A DNA stretch of 64,000 nucleotides from Acanthaster planci. Its lineage: Eukaryota > Echinodermata > Asteroidea > Valvatida > Acanthasteridae. Within the stretch, counting starts at the first letter, position 1. Each line of letters starts with the position of its first letter. The notes beneath the pieces are model-generated. The model saw only the letters and a list, made by a program, of their open reading frames with translations, was not told the origin of the DNA and did not search any database. The DNA is taken from the NCBI RefSeq assembly GCF_001949145.1, contig NW_019091391.1, forward strand, positions 1,719,445 through 1,783,444, written 5' to 3'. Both the position numbers and the translations under genes were made by a program. Below are positions 1 to 9,620 of the stretch, in pieces.

Positions 1-1379
1 ATTCCAGACTTTGTCCAAGAGACACAGGAAATTAACGCCTACGCATTTCTTAAACTAATAAGGATTTAGGTCTACAGATAACGAAAAACCGCACTCCAAC
101 ATAACTTGTCAGACAAACTCAGATTTCAGCAATAGGCCTACTCAGAAAAGTGCGGACCGGCATTCAGCGAAAAAAGAGGGAAATCTGTGATCAGTTATCA
201 CAGAAGACAAATACAATTTCGGCGACGCTGTATGTTGATGGTTGTGTAGATGATTTCTTGCAACGATATCAAACTTGAACAGAAGTGTCTTTCTGGTATC
301 AATTTGTAATGTTTGCTTTCGACGCAAACAGTGTCTTGTGGTTCCATCGACTCAATCTCTCTTTCAGTAGATATTTCACAGATAAACACGTACTAATGGC
401 AACAGTGTCTGATAAATGACCCCTGGGCCATTCCTCCAATAGATAAATCAGAATCCAATTCTCCTTGGCCTTGTTAACTGTCGCGCCAATCGCGCCAAAT
501 TGATAAATATCAACAGACAACAGACGCTCCTTGAATTCACTTTCTTTTGTGCCGACAGACTCGAACTTCCGTTTCCCCAGTTTGACTACAAGGCCAACTT
601 AATTAAAGGGGACCAAACAAAATGTAAGATTTCAAGGGCTGTTTACCGGATAATGGTTTGAAATCTGAGATTTCTCCCCCGGTGGATTCTTCCCGTTCGT
701 TGTCAACGCGTTCTGCGCGGCTTTTCTTCGCAAGAATCATTTTTCACGCGACGGGGGCTTCATTTCTCTCCCCGGTGCACGCGGTCGAGAAAGGGCCGGT
801 GATATTGGCTCTTGGGAGAGATTTACAATGTCGGCTGTGAAATCCGTTCCCCGGAAACAAAGATGAAAAGATGTTTAGAAGTAGAAAGTAACCGATTCCC
901 TCTCTGAATCAATACCTTCAATATTCTGCACAATAATGGAATTAGCGAGTACCATGAATTCAACAGGACAGTGGATACTTTTCATTCTCAAACTTTTGTG
1001 ATCGTTTGAAGTTCTGTCCCTTAGCATGTTTCGTGCGCTCATTATCATATTAGTACGATTACCTCCGCTTCAGACAGCGGTTGTTTTATGCACATAACCA
1101 TCGTTTTGATTCTTACAGTCTATCATCCACAACTGGAAACGGTAAAATTGTGCCCCGTTCACTTTTGAATATCAAATCCTGAGCGTACCGTCTACGTTTT
1201 TTCTCCCATTCGTTGCATATGACGACCCCCAAACAGTCAGCATCCATACCAGGGGCTTTTGTATGGCAGCCTTGAGACAATAAACAACTCTCAATAAATT
1301 CAACCACCTGAATTACAGGTGTACTATTTTGTTGTTTGGATTCACGTTGGAGAAAAAGCATGTGGTGCCACGTGGCTAT
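1..1379. other. No gene seen; CpG-rich flank
   Basis: This stretch holds only short unrelated open frames with no recognisable domain. CpG dinucleotides are frequent, especially at 660-845 where about 15 occur in some 140 bases, which fits unmethylated intergenic or promoter-flanking DNA in an invertebrate. I see no repeat, RNA gene or convincing exon here. Confidence 0.5.
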
Positions 1380-1394
1380 TAAACACGCGGCAAA

Positions 1395-1475
1395 ATGGGC
1401 GGGAATAGTGGCACGTGACGGTGTTGGCCAATCGCACTCACGCATTCGTGTCTGATAACGCAATGCGCATGCCCA
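1395..1475. promoter_or_regulatory. Candidate promoter (E2F/Sp, E-box, CCAAT and NRF1-type motifs)
   Basis: Within about 80 bases the sequence shows GGGCGGGAA at 1397-1405 (E2F/Sp-like), GCACGTGAC at 1411-1419 (USF/MYC-type E-box), CCAAT at 1428-1432 and TGCGCATGC at 1464-1472 (NRF1-like). This mixture is typical of CpG-rich housekeeping promoters in animals. The gene served is not identifiable and the direction is unclear. A candidate mitochondrial-protein exon begins 2.5 kb downstream, which is rather far to be its proximal promoter. The motifs are seen directly; the promoter role is inferred. Confidence 0.4.
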
Positions 1476-1552
1476 GTGACCTGGCCTGATACGCTTAAAT
1501 GAAGAGTGCCCTCTTGTTTCCTCGAACTTTTATACAGCTGTACTTGTAACAA

Positions 1553-3565
1553 CTTCAGTCTGTTCTCGTTTTAGTAACAATTTCGATGTACAGGGTCCAA
1601 GACTTCATCTTTGGAAAAGACAATCTCTGCACCCTCTTTTTTCTTTCGCTGCGTAGAAATCACGAACGACGAGGCGTTGTTTGTTCCCCTCAAACACTCG
1701 GCGGCAATTATTTTGCGAACGTGCTGGCAACAGACGAATTTGTTTTTTCCGCGAAAACTTTTAATCCAACATAATGCATAGCCAGTAAAAAAAAATATAT
1801 AAAATACGTACACGGAGCGAGCTGGCAAGCAAAGAAAGGCTGCCTGTCCGTGCTGCGTGTCTGATATCGGTCGTGCCACCGAGGCCTTGACGCCATCTTG
1901 GGCAGACAAGGAGTGATTAAGGAAAAGGATGGATGGATCCTGAAAAATAGAGTCGCGTTCCACCCTCGGTTTGTGTGCTGAAGAAGTTGAAATGAACACT
2001 GGTAAATGCGGATGCACGTACACGTACATACACCTTGCCTGGCTGGATTCGCAGCCCAAACTATTGCCCTCATCTGCCCCTGATTGAAGTCGGACTGCCG
2101 ACGGCTGTTGCATGCGAGAAATCCGGCTTCGTATACCTTTGATAAAAGAAAAAAATGTCTGCAATTTTGCATTTTCTTTTGGGTAATATTTCGGACCCTT
2201 TATTAAAGAAGTTGCAACTCAGACTTCAGACATAATCGCTAGCGTCTGAATTTTACCATGTCACCTTTGAGAAGTTTGTTCGTGCATCATGAAGGGCTTG
2301 CCAATTCCGTGGTAGTAACCGGGACTGTGATTATTCATTTCTTGCCCCTTTTGCTGCATTGGAAATAAAATAGCCGATATCCAGTCGTCAAAATAGCTCC
2401 TTGGCGACAGGAATAACAAGTCAAAAAACAAAGTGTACATGAAAAGGTTGTAAGGATCAGGAAGGGGACTTTGTTGTGGCATTTAGAGGCGTCACGAGGC
2501 CATCAATTTGTGGAAATGAGCCCCGCGTCCAGCAGGCGACTCCGGATTTCGACTTCTTGTGTTTTTTCATTCTCTGCCGTCTCGCACAGTATTTAGCCCC
2601 CCGTATGCTCACGCCACAGTTTCGGAATTAATCAAGTTGTTTTGTAAACAGTTGCAATATAAGAATTGGGAAATCGCCCTACGCGGATTTATGGGACGAG
2701 CGCCTCGTCGATCATTCGCGAACATTTATTTGGATGATTTACAAGATGTGGCTTCTGCCCCCAGCCTGCAGGATGCAAAACGTATTTGAAGGAAATGATG
2801 TAGTAACGATGAATCCTGCAAGCAAGATTTTTTCCGTCTTAGCAAAGTGTGTTCCGATTTTTCACTAGCTGGATATTTTCTATTTAATTCCAGTTAAGTC
2901 GTATTTGCCGGCTCGTTCAACTTATATGAGGCCTGCTTATTGCCAAGTACAGTTCAAAGCGTTATCACAGAGCATTACGAGGCCATAAAAGATGGGTTTA
3001 CGACCCAACCGGCGCCCCATACCACGGCAGATTTATTAATATCTTTACCCCTGGGCTTTCCATACAAGTTCTTGTCTACACACACGCGTTTAGTTTATGG
3101 TGGACTAGTCGTGGCTAATTTCAAGTAATGGGTGAAATTGTAACATTTGGCGTGTAGTATTCCCGGCGAGGGCATTGGAAATATGCGAATGTGTTGTCTG
3201 GACTTGTCTGACAAGATTTAAGACGGAAGCCGGGGACACGTCGGTTGCCATACGGAGACAGACAACACTCGAAGGAGGATGACTCAAACTTTGAGGATGC
3301 ATCGGAGCCAAAACATAGCCAAGTAGAGCAAACTGCAGCAACTAAATTGGGAACACGAGAGACGACCGGGACGATAATTGTAGCTGGTTACGTTACTTTT
3401 GAAACTACTTGGTCAATCTGTCTGGAGATGACCCACTCAACATCGATTTCAAATCACTCATTGTGCTCCGCCTGAAGATTTCTAAGTTTCAAATTCTTCG
3501 GGGCAAACTAGATTTCACACTAACAGCCGTTTGTTAGTTCCCAAATAATCAATTTGTGGATGAGC
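1553..3565. other. No supported gene; CpG-containing intergenic sequence
   Basis: Overlapping frames of 197 and 154 codons occur on the minus strand at 1571-2172. They lie in two different frames over the same bases, have no domain-like composition and are interrupted by low-complexity residues, so I treat them as chance. The rest of the stretch is ordinary mixed sequence with no recognisable repeat. Confidence 0.45.
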
Positions 3566-3690
3566 TTTTTTTTTTAGGAGAATTCAGGGTCGCAGCCGGG
3601 CTCTTCGCAGGGGGAGGGAATAAGAGGGGGAAAAAGTTCCGGGGGGAGGCATTTCCCCTCTCCCACCCCGGGTCTACGCTTGTATAATAG
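3566..3690. repeat. G/C-tract mobile-element fragment
   Basis: A poly-T run leads into alternating G-rich and C-rich blocks: a GGGGGAGGG-type tract near 3610, then a GGGGGGAGG...CCCCTCTCCCACCCC inverted pair at about 3640-3670. It ends in a degenerate version of the terminal sequence seen at 3861-3874. The pattern resembles non-autonomous DNA-transposon debris common in marine invertebrate genomes. No coding capacity remains. Confidence 0.4.
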
Positions 3691-3804
3691 ATGGCTCTTT
3701 CAAGAAACTTGCGAAATACGTTTATGCGACTATGCCCACACTAAAGTAACGCATGTCAACACATTACAGATGGGTGTCGATAGCTAAAATATTCCCAATT
3801 TTCT

Positions 3805-3876
3805 AGAGGGCAGCAAGGCAGGGGCAAGATCTCCTGTGGGAGCAGTTGCCCCTTCCCCCTTAGCTACGCCACTGTT
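3805..3876 (-). mobile_element. hAT-like MITE terminus
   Basis: Read on the minus strand this begins CAGTGGCGTAGCTA (complement of 3861-3874) followed by G-rich sequence and a GGGGCAACTGCTCCC block. CAGTGGCGTA-type ends are characteristic of hAT-superfamily terminal inverted repeats. Only one end is recognisable, so this is probably a truncated or decayed copy. The superfamily assignment rests on the terminal motif only. Confidence 0.45.
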
Positions 3877-3974
3877 GCTATAACCCGAAAAATGTTTATC
3901 CCATGAAGCGCTACATTGAAGCCTTTCGCTTGACGTTTTACTTCAAAACCCGTTTCTCCGTTCGTGGTCGTTCA

Positions 3975-4005
3975 AATGCAAGGTCACACGTCTCTCTGTT
4001 TGAAC
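3975..4005 (+). promoter_or_regulatory. Putative proximal promoter/5' UTR with AAGGTCA half-site
   Basis: AAGGTCA at 3980-3986 is a nuclear-receptor half-site of the type bound by estrogen-related receptors, which regulate many oxidative-phosphorylation genes in animals. A pyrimidine-rich segment (3991-4000) follows just before the candidate ATG at 4006. The match to a mitochondrial-type exon is suggestive only; a 7-bp site occurs often by chance. Confidence 0.25.
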
Positions 4006-4111
4006 ATGGCTGCATTTGGCCGAAATGCTGGGTTCCCAATATTGCTCCGTCATGTGGCTAGACAGGCTGGACTTTCAAGGGTTTCCAGACGTTTCGCTGT
4101 AGGGCACAGTG
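4006..4111 (+). CDS. Candidate first coding exon, mitochondrial-targeted protein (partial)
   Basis: The ATG at 4006 sits in a good Kozak context (aacATGG) and opens 35 codons plus one base. The peptide begins MAAFGRNAGF and continues LLRHVARQAGLSRVSRRFA: it is rich in Arg, Ala, Ser and Leu with no acidic residue in the first 35, which is the signature of an amphipathic mitochondrial presequence. Coding stops at a strong donor, CAGTG|GTAAGG, at 4111/4112, giving a phase-1 intron. The same frame is open upstream to an ATG at 3973, but the 4006 start gives the cleaner presequence. The protein is not identified. A subunit such as a COX6A-type protein, with a similar short presequence, is possible but not shown. 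One possible next exon begins after the acceptor at 5831-5832 and would reach a stop at 904-906 bases past position 5,000 (5904-5906), giving only about 59 residues; I regard this link as weak. Confidence 0.45.
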
Positions 4112-7100
4112 GTAAGGTTGACGCTACTGTCGGTAAACGGACAATCTTGAAAGGAAGCCGACATATCTGACGCAGCGGTTTTTGGCCGTGTCGCTCCATG
4201 TGAAGTGTGTCATGGGACGTGCCGTGGGCTTGAGGACAAAATGGGAGGTGAAATGGCGATACATACAACAGTGTCCTAAGGCTGTTGTCTAGAGCTAGGT
4301 CTAGGTCATTACTCCATTGGAAATACGCAGGGACGCGCAAACACTAGCCTTAGTTCCGGAAGCCCGTTTCGGACACGGCCTTAGTCTTTGCTTCAGGGAC
4401 ATCGTGGTTCTCCGTAGAGAACATGTACCCGAGATCCGTTTTAAACCACGCAGATTTATATTCTTTGATCAAGAGAGCTTTTTTATGTGGAGTACAGGAG
4501 TGCCGAAAGTTTGATAAAACCTTGCTAAATTTTCATTATCCTCCACTGATAACAACGAGACACACATGACACGTTACCGTATCTTTTTATCCAACTTTTT
4601 TAAAATTCAGCATAGGGTGTTTCTAGAACCTACTCTGCAATTAAATGGTCAGCAGGTGTGTCTTGTCTTGCCATCAGAAAAAGGCTATCAGAAGGCCTAG
4701 AACCTGCAGATAACAGACAAAAACCACCCTAACCACATATTTGCGTACCTTGTCGTAAGTTGACCACGTCGCAGAAATACTTGTCTGCAACCTGAGCTCA
4801 CAAAATTGTAGCTCTTTCCGTTATTCTCGGTGGAGTAGTGTACTGTAACTAACTAATGGGTGTAAAGCCGAACTGTTGCTTTCTACTACTACCAGGCCTA
4901 GAAGCTCAATGCACCGCAGTCGTAACAGACGAATCCCAATGCACACTTTGTGGAGGCCCCGAAAGGACACCGCAGTCCTGAATATTTATAACAGCAGTAC
5001 AAATTTTCAACAGTGAAAAAAAATGGGAAGCTTCCCGTGAGGAAATGCTATCGTGACATAAATCCGCGACTGCCACGCTCCTGCGGGGCCTCCGTAGCAG
5101 AGCGATCGATTTACCGACCACATACACCTCTGCCTCCCGGCATTTTTTACAAATTACATCAGAGAAGAAAAGGAAAGGTCAGCGTTGCCAGGCCCTTGGG
5201 GACCTGGAAAAGGTCGATTGATTCACCTGTGGGTGAACATGGATTTAACCTGGATTTCCGAGCAGGCAAAGTTTGTTCGAGGGGAAAGTTTTGGCCCAGC
5301 AGTGCAGTACGCGTACGGTGGACGCGGCCGGGGTCAGCGATGAGGACCCTCGAGTCAGTCGATGGGCATAGCGATAAGCTGGGTCTGTTGGAGCACGCAG
5401 TGGTACCCTTGCTTGCTCAGATCTCAGTCGAGAGCCACGGGTATCGTGTGAGTGACTACAAACCCCTCGAGCAGGAAGGCCTGAATTTTTGTTTAATAAG
5501 AAGAGGTCTGAATGCTAGTGAACTTCATTTTGTTGAACAACCGTTCAGTGTGACTTGTGTATTTGCAACCTCGTTCTTGGTCTGTATAACTTTAATAACG
5601 AGGAGCACTTACGTTCCAGCTATTTGTTCCTCCATGGTTCGCTGGCTTGGACAAAACTAATATTCAAAACAACCTTGAATGGATCATTTATAGTGTTGAC
5701 TTTGTTACTTTGCATCATGGAGCTATGCACTAACTTTTCTTCACTGGGGGTATTTCTGGTGTTTTTTTGCAGCCTTCAAAGTTACCCCACTGCTTGAACT
5801 ATTTCTGTGTAGGGCTATGCTGTTTATTTCAGCCAGAGATAAGAAATGGCCGCGAAGAAAACTTATACCCAAAATACTGCAGGCGAAGAGACATGCAGAG
5901 GGGTGAAATATACTGTTACAATTTTGTTCCATTTGCACGCCATAATCACGTTTTGAAGCAGCAGGACTAATTGCTCAAATATGTAATCCATTCGTCCCCC
6001 GTTGGGTAAAATAAATGAACATGTGCTACTGCACCCCGCAGGTCGGAGTGACGGCCTTGACAACACGTGACGGAAACAATCAGGTGTTCCTAGTTTTGTG
6101 CCCTATGGTCCATGATGATTTATTCCCAACGCAGTCAAATCCCACAAGTAAAATTGCACCCTTAATTTCTTGTAGCGAGAAGAGGGAACTCAAATTTAGG
6201 AAACCTATTCCAGGTTTTAAACTTCCATAAAATTACAGATCCTGTGTTATTTCTTCTCAATCAAAATCGATGGCATGTCAGGTTGGTACTGGAAAAGTGC
6301 TTGCCGGAGCCTTGCGGAATCTCATTCTGCGGACCTCACACCATGTAAGCTGGCCTTCAAATTTTACTGTTTTCTCATTCATTTACAGTTTAAATGCTTG
6401 CATTCGGGGCCAAATCCCAATCTGAAAGAAAAAAAAAGTTGGGATGTGCTCAACGTGCGAAGGCTTATCGAACTTTTTAATGACGAATTTGTTTGCAAAC
6501 AACAATGAACTGTTTTGTTTTCGTCGCACGATCGATCGTTAAGCGCTGAGCGGATGTCCACCATGTACACTAGAGTCGCAGACACTACATCCGGCGACCG
6601 TGCGGTACGCATTTACGCCCCACGGTTAACGACCTGCGCCTCTAATGGGCCCGGTATGACACTCGGTGACAGGAAATGACCACCTGTCGGATCAGAAAGC
6701 AACAGCAGATCGTAAACTTCAAAGGGAAGTACTCACTAGTCTTGGTATAACCATTGCGCATTGTCTCACTCTTACAAAAAAAACCCGTCATTTTGTGCAA
6801 AATTTCGAAATCTCTTTTCTCAACTGCATGAGTGTGTTGAGTGGCGCCTATACGTTTTAAAAGTGCTCTGTTCCACAATGAATGTTGAGTCGTACACTTT
6901 AGTACTTGAGCCCATACAAAACATAATTTTCCAGTAAAATAAACAAATCCTGTTTCACAGCAGCTGAAAAGCTCGCCTGATCACCTTTTTACGGAACAGG
7001 TGGGTGGATAATCTCACAACTTCAGTTTTGGGTGGAAACATAATTTAGAAGTACATATACATGTTTCTACCTTTGTTTGCAAAGGTAGGTTTTGTAAAAG

Positions 7101-7431
7101 AGGGCGTCATCTCACTTATACCCCTCATCTAAGAACCCTGTTTTGTTGATAGATTTAGTTGAATTAATCAAAGCTAAAGCGCGCGCACAGATTGAACATG
7201 CATGGACCACAACACAAAGCTTTTCATTTTCATCTGCGTTTCCTTTGCAAAGATTCTATTGAGAGGGATGGTGGTCGTTACCCGCACACCAGACAGCGAT
7301 ATCGGTTCCGGCGCGAGGAATATAGTTACCCGCATTATACCGTATTCGCGGGAAAGCCAATTTCAGTCATATTCCTGAACGTATCGTATACGTTTGAAAC
7401 CCATAATAGGATGGTACCAGCAGATTTTGGG
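4112..7431. other. No firmly supported gene; possible intron or intergenic DNA
   Basis: If the exon at 4006-4111 is real, part of this is its intron. The stretch is CpG-rich around 4900-5450 and contains the longest open frame of the window (5013-5660, 215 codons), which has no recognisable domain. Within that frame a sub-segment from ATG 5340 ends at a GTGAGT donor-like site at 5448. Other acceptor-like sites (for example before 6042) lead into early stops in the phase required by the 4111 donor. No repeat family was recognised. Confidence 0.35.
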
Positions 7432-7638
7432 NNNNNNNNNNNNNNNNNNNNNNNNNNNNNNNNNNNNNNNNNNNNNNNNNNNNNNNNNNNNNNNNNNNNN
7501 NNNNNNNNNNNNNNNNNNNNNNNNNNNNNNNNNNNNNNNNNNNNNNNNNNNNNNNNNNNNNNNNNNNNNNNNNNNNNNNNNNNNNNNNNNNNNNNNNNNN
7601 NNNNNNNNNNNNNNNNNNNNNNNNNNNNNNNNNNNNNN
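7432..7638. other. Assembly gap (207 N)
   Basis: The sequence is a run of N. Frames crossing it are artefacts. The flanks at 7260-7431 are CpG-rich and not repeat-like by eye, so gene content in the gap cannot be judged; the stated length may be an estimate. Confidence 0.99.
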
Positions 7639-9149
7639 GAAATCGCAGAACAATACAGTCTGGTTCTTTAAATTTGACGTTTTCTAACGAATACACTACG
7701 TTAGGGAATTAAACTGAAATTTGGTCTCCGCGAATACGCTCTATTCAGGAAGTGATCCAGTCCGGCCGTGTTTACATAGTGGTACAACTGGAGGACACGT
7801 CTGGTCATAGCTCAGGAATTCTAGGACAAGACCACTTTTATCACCTGCGATTAAATATAACAGCAGAGGCCACAGACGAACGAGGAGCGAAAAGATTTAC
7901 TGCTGGAGACTGTGAGCGGGATCTTTTCCGTTTAGCGGTGGAGGGGAGTGAGGGATTAGACTTTGTCTCTAAAGTGACGAGAACGACTGCGTTGTGACCT
8001 CTGGGTCGCTCTGGAAAATAAACGTGGTTTCTGTCAGTGCCCACAGAATGAACTACTTTTGCCATTCGGTTTTGAAAGTAAGTTTCAAAGGGTCTCTCCC
8101 TTTTGAAGCCCAAAGTTAGGGGTTTCTTTGCACCTGTGCACCACACCAACATATGCTCCTTTATCAGGTATCGGAATGTCCCAAGTGTAGCAGTTTGATC
8201 AACTTGTCGTTATTCGTGCCCAACTTAATTTTGCCTTCGTCTCACTCATTTTCAGTGATCTGGATTTTCTTGAATGAGGCCCTTCATTTTCCCTTATTCA
8301 CCACGATTGACATCAAGAGCATCGACCAGTTTATTTAATTATTATTATTTTTTCACCGTGTGAAGCGTCTGCATCAATATGCAATTTTTTCCTCACTTTT
8401 TACTACTCCGGCCCTTCCCTGTAGGCAGACGGGCTGTTTTGTAGATTTTAGAAATCTTTAGGCCTACTACACGTGGAAATATACTCGAATGGAGCTATCC
8501 TCTGCGCAACGAATGCCAAAAATAGAATTTACTAAAGTTATATGTAGGACTTTGTCTTCATTTATCTCGAGATTTGTCCCTACCCTAAATGTGGAAAAAC
8601 GTGGTTTTTTCCCAGCTCCGCGCCGTACTCTATGAATGTCGAGTTCAGTTCAACTCGTCAAAATGTGCCAACGTGAATATTCATTTGGATGGGCGACAGG
8701 AGGTCTGAATAACTTCGCAAGTGTCTCGACTGTGGTAAATCTTAATCAGCTAAGTGCAACGTTTTAATAATAAACGCAAACATTTAACACTCAGTTGTAA
8801 TTGATTTTTCATACATGTATTTTGTACAAACGGGCAGTCGTTTATGGTGGTTTTCGAGTTGTTCACCGTTCAGATCGGGATCGACAGGATCGGGATGATA
8901 AAACTGGTTGTTTACGCCATTATTTCAGAGTGAGGTTCATTACCTTATTGCTTAAATTTTTAAAGATTAAAATTAATTCACATCTCACATATTTAGCTCA
9001 AAAGCTTACGCTAGTGTTCTAAGTGAAATAAAGAAATATCTACATCTGGAGTGACACTGATTGTGTAAACGTGATCATTATTGATGTGAACAGTTATTAT
9101 TCACCCCCGTCAAATAATCGAAGAGTCTAAAAATATCACCGTTGTGTAC
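7639..9149. other. No firmly supported gene
   Basis: An open frame entering at an acceptor-like site (ctctattcag before 7751) runs to a stop at 7995-7997 and is followed by AATAAA at about 8018. That could be a terminal exon, but the peptide is not recognisable. The rest, from 8050 to 9149, becomes AT-richer and shows no domain, repeat or RNA gene that I can support. Confidence 0.35.
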
Positions 9150-9300
9150 GTGTGTGTGCATGCGCAGTAAGCCCTCCATTCATTCATATCGCACACACGT
9201 CGTTATATTTACGCGCCCGGGACCGGACCACGTATGTACTATGTGCATCATTGACTGGTGATTGGATTTGTGCATAAACAATATATCTCATTTTCAGAAA
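9150..9300 (+). promoter_or_regulatory. Candidate promoter/5' UTR region of the signal-peptide gene
   Basis: GCATGCGCA at 9158-9166 is an NRF1-like motif, followed by a CpG cluster at about 9190-9232 and ATTGG (inverted CCAAT) near 9261. An acceptor-like tctcattttcag ends at 9297, so the downstream exon could be either the first exon or a second exon preceded by a 5' UTR intron. The CpG-rich setting and the nearby signal-peptide exon make a start of transcription in this vicinity plausible, but no TATA box or clear initiator was found. Confidence 0.35.
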
Positions 9301-9508
9301 CATCTCCGAAGTTTAACTGTCAATTTTCTCGATTTCTGTGACACCATGCGACAGATCTTTGCTCGCCTCCGATAGAGGAGTCCAACGAGTAACCTGAGCG
9401 GGAAACTGATCGTCATCTTTCCGTGGAATTTGAAGAAAGCAGCCTTTGACTGTTTCGGTAGCACTGGGAGTGAATGCTTACACTGAGCGGACGGCTGCGA
9501 CAGGAGCC

Positions 9509-9620
9509 ATGGGACATACGGGGGCAGCCTGCCCCTCGAAAATGCACCGATCATGCCGATTGACATCGACCGTGGCTTTTTGTCTTCTGAACTGTTTAAT
9601 TCCAGTGGCCTTTTCTCAAG
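9509..9620 (+). CDS. First coding exon of an unidentified secreted or membrane protein (signal peptide; partial)
   Basis: Two in-frame starts precede the same open segment: ATG 9509 (gccATGG, near-ideal Kozak) and ATG 9542 (aaaATGC). From 9542 the peptide starts MHRSCRLTSTVAFCLLN and ends LIPVAFSQ. It has a basic n-region, a hydrophobic core of about 15 residues and a small-residue c-region, so it is a textbook secretory signal peptide. An in-frame stop at 9431 closes the frame upstream. The exon ends at an ideal donor, CAAG|GTAAGT, at 9620/9621, leaving a phase-1 intron; phase-1 introns directly after a signal peptide are typical of receptors and extracellular proteins built from shuffled phase-1 domains (Ig, FN3, EGF and similar). 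An out-of-frame upstream ATG at 9474 overlaps the start and might reduce translation. No downstream exon was found in the remaining 54 kb, so the protein cannot be named. Confidence 0.6.

Noticed and set aside
1571-2172. Overlapping 197- and 154-codon frames on the minus strand
   Set aside because: Two frames open over the same bases, compositionally unremarkable and with no domain; likely chance in stop-poor sequence.
7192-7696. Frames crossing the N run
   Set aside because: They consist largely of undetermined residues and are artefacts of the gap.
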